In this document: positions 23,096 through 23,996 of the stretch, piece by piece | How positions within the stretch are numbered: the first letter of the stretch is position 1 | Layout: each line of letters starts with the position of its first letter | From: a virus | DNA: 23,996 nt | Direction: 5' to 3' (one strand) | IMG/VR virus record: IMGVR_UViG_3300021962_000646 | Span: 1-23,996 of that record | Made by a program: the position numbers and the translations under genes | Notes under the pieces: generated by a model | Told to the model about the DNA's origin: nothing | Databases searched by the model: none | Seen by the model: only the letters and a program-made list of their open reading frames with translations

Positions 23096-23996
23096 CTACC
23101 AGTCCGAGCCAAGCTCGTTATCATAGACGTGGTGCAAATTAGACTGTCTCCATTGGTAATCTGGAACGTAATTATCTACAGGAACTGCAACGCTTGCCCC
23201 GGTAAGGGGGAGGTTAAACACCGGCTGAGCTACAGTAATCGTGCTGAGATCGTCGAACGGCCGCGACATTACTCCGTAGCGCAGAGCGTCCATCGCGTGG
23301 TCATCCTTCTTCTTTGGACGAGCTTTAGGATCTTTCCGCGTACTAGTCTTGCGACTCGTGTACTCGTCCCACCGATACGACTTAATCTCTTTCTTGAGAT
23401 GTGTGCAGCGGTCCGAAATGTAGAGACGGTTTGAGTTGAACCATTCGTTGATACGATTGATTCCTACACCCATCTCATTGTTTCCGGGCTGAATGAAAAT
23501 TCCGTGGTTCGCGTACTCTGTCTGAACCGACTGACCGTTAACCGCGTTGCGGTTAACAATCGAGGGATCTCCTACACGGTACGTGGGCTCAAGTCCGAGG
23601 GCGCCTTCAATCTCGCGTACGATGCGCGCGTGGTCAGAAACGAGCATGTCCGTAGCGTAATGTTCGGCTACAACAAAAAGGTTTCCGTCCTCATCGGCTT
23701 GAAACCAGAGCCACGCAGTTGGGTTACGGAGTCCGTGATCCATCGCAGCAAACGTGAACATTCCCTTGCGGGGTTCTACAGGAACGAAGTTCGCCTTCGG
23801 GTAGACGAGTCCGCTGAACGAGAGGAACTCGCCTTCTAGTCGCGTACTTAGTTCTTCTGCGCCAAGGGTTGTCGTGAGCATGTCAATTGCGCCCTTAGAA
23901 AGGTAGCTGTTCTCACGAGTCTTGAACTTGAAAATGTCTACGAAAAGGTTCTGGTCTTCTTCCATGATAGGAACGTAGAACCGTTCGTAGAGCCAC
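23096..23996 (-). CDS. terL: Terminase large subunit, C-terminal nuclease part (truncated by window edge)
   Basis: The packaging motor's nuclease domain; the N-terminal ATPase lies outside the window. The frame is open to the edge (WLYERFYVPI before the first Met), so the Met at 23965 is not the start. Counting from that Met, the RNase H-like nuclease shows D76 in TFAAMDHGLRNPTAWLWF, D133 in YRVGDPSI and D226 in DDHAMDALRYGVMSRP, the three acids expected of Terminase_6C. The region 1-65 includes the linker (YLSKGAIDMLTTTLGAEELS). It ends before a 55-base gap and is the first late gene seen. Confidence 0.92.
   Translation of the reverse strand, partial: WLYERFYVPIMEEDQNLFVDIFKFKTRENSYLSKGAIDMLTTTLGAEELSTRLEGEFLSFSGLVYPKANFVPVEPRKGMFTFAAMDHGLRNPTAWLWFQADEDGNLFVVAEHYATDMLVSDHARIVREIEGALGLEPTYRVGDPSIVNRNAVNGQSVQTEYANHGIFIQPGNNEMGVGINRINEWFNSNRLYISDRCTHLKKEIKSYRWDEYTSRKTSTRKDPKARPKKKDDHAMDALRYGVMSRPFDDLSTITVAQPVFNLPLTGASVAVPVDNYVPDYQWRQSNLHHVYDNELGSDW

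Noticed and set aside
1-23996. tRNA genes, CRISPR array, insertion sequence, integrase or attachment site
   Set aside because: I saw no cloverleaf-like sequence, no regularly spaced repeats, no transposase or integrase motifs and no candidate core duplication. The coding density leaves almost no free space.

Overview
The window is part of a tailed double-stranded DNA phage (Caudoviricetes) genome, or a prophage or metagenomic contig of one. It contains a terminase nuclease domain, a portal, a scaffold, a HK97-fold-like capsid protein, connector proteins, fibres and an endolysin. I see no ribosomal, metabolic, integrase or repressor gene. There is no tape measure, tail tube or sheath gene and no tail-chaperone frameshift pair. 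Instead, a short adaptor and a large tail protein are followed by four large coiled-coil or low-complexity proteins. This fits a short-tailed (podovirus-like) virion with ejection proteins. The host cannot be named from the sequence. Base composition is near 50% GC, start codons include ATG, GTG and TTG, and many genes have clear Shine-Dalgarno sites.

Layout. Positions 23-1686 are a rightward block of four tightly packed genes: a DUF6378-like protein, a small Cys-rich protein, a RuvC-like resolvase/nuclease and an amidase endolysin with a DUF4214-like tail. A near-perfect bidirectional hairpin terminator (1695-1729) separates this block from a leftward late operon that fills the rest of the window and runs off its right edge.

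In transcription order (right to left) the late operon holds: the terminase large subunit (partial), two small unknown proteins, the portal, a 54-residue small protein, the scaffold, the major capsid protein, an intergenic hairpin terminator, and two small post-capsid proteins. Next comes a cassette of collagen-like collar-domain fibre, fibre chaperone-like protein, family 2 glycosyltransferase and holin-like membrane protein. After it come the head-tail adaptor, a 636-residue tail/DNA-stabilisation-like protein, a second collar-domain protein, and four small basic or Cys-rich proteins (one a three-knuckle zinc ribbon, one DUF6321-like). Four probable internal virion proteins of 469, 397, 1214 and 1001 residues end the operon. 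Nearly all junctions overlap (ATGA, GTGA, TAATG, TGATG), so translation is probably coupled.

How the parts fit together: portal, scaffold and capsid protein build the prohead, terminase fills it, adaptor and tail protein close it, the two collar-domain proteins bind the cell surface, and the large internal proteins probably enter the cell ahead of the DNA. The holin-like protein and the amidase would lyse the host, although they lie on opposite strands about 14 kb apart.

Most notable: the capsid protein and the 636-residue tail protein share a similar beta-rich insertion of about 70 residues; a glycosyltransferase lies directly behind a collagen-like fibre and its chaperone; the fibre has three HxH motifs spaced exactly seven residues apart; the two largest late proteins share a DPLTY motif; and two short coupled genes (54 and 55 residues) fill what would otherwise look like gaps.
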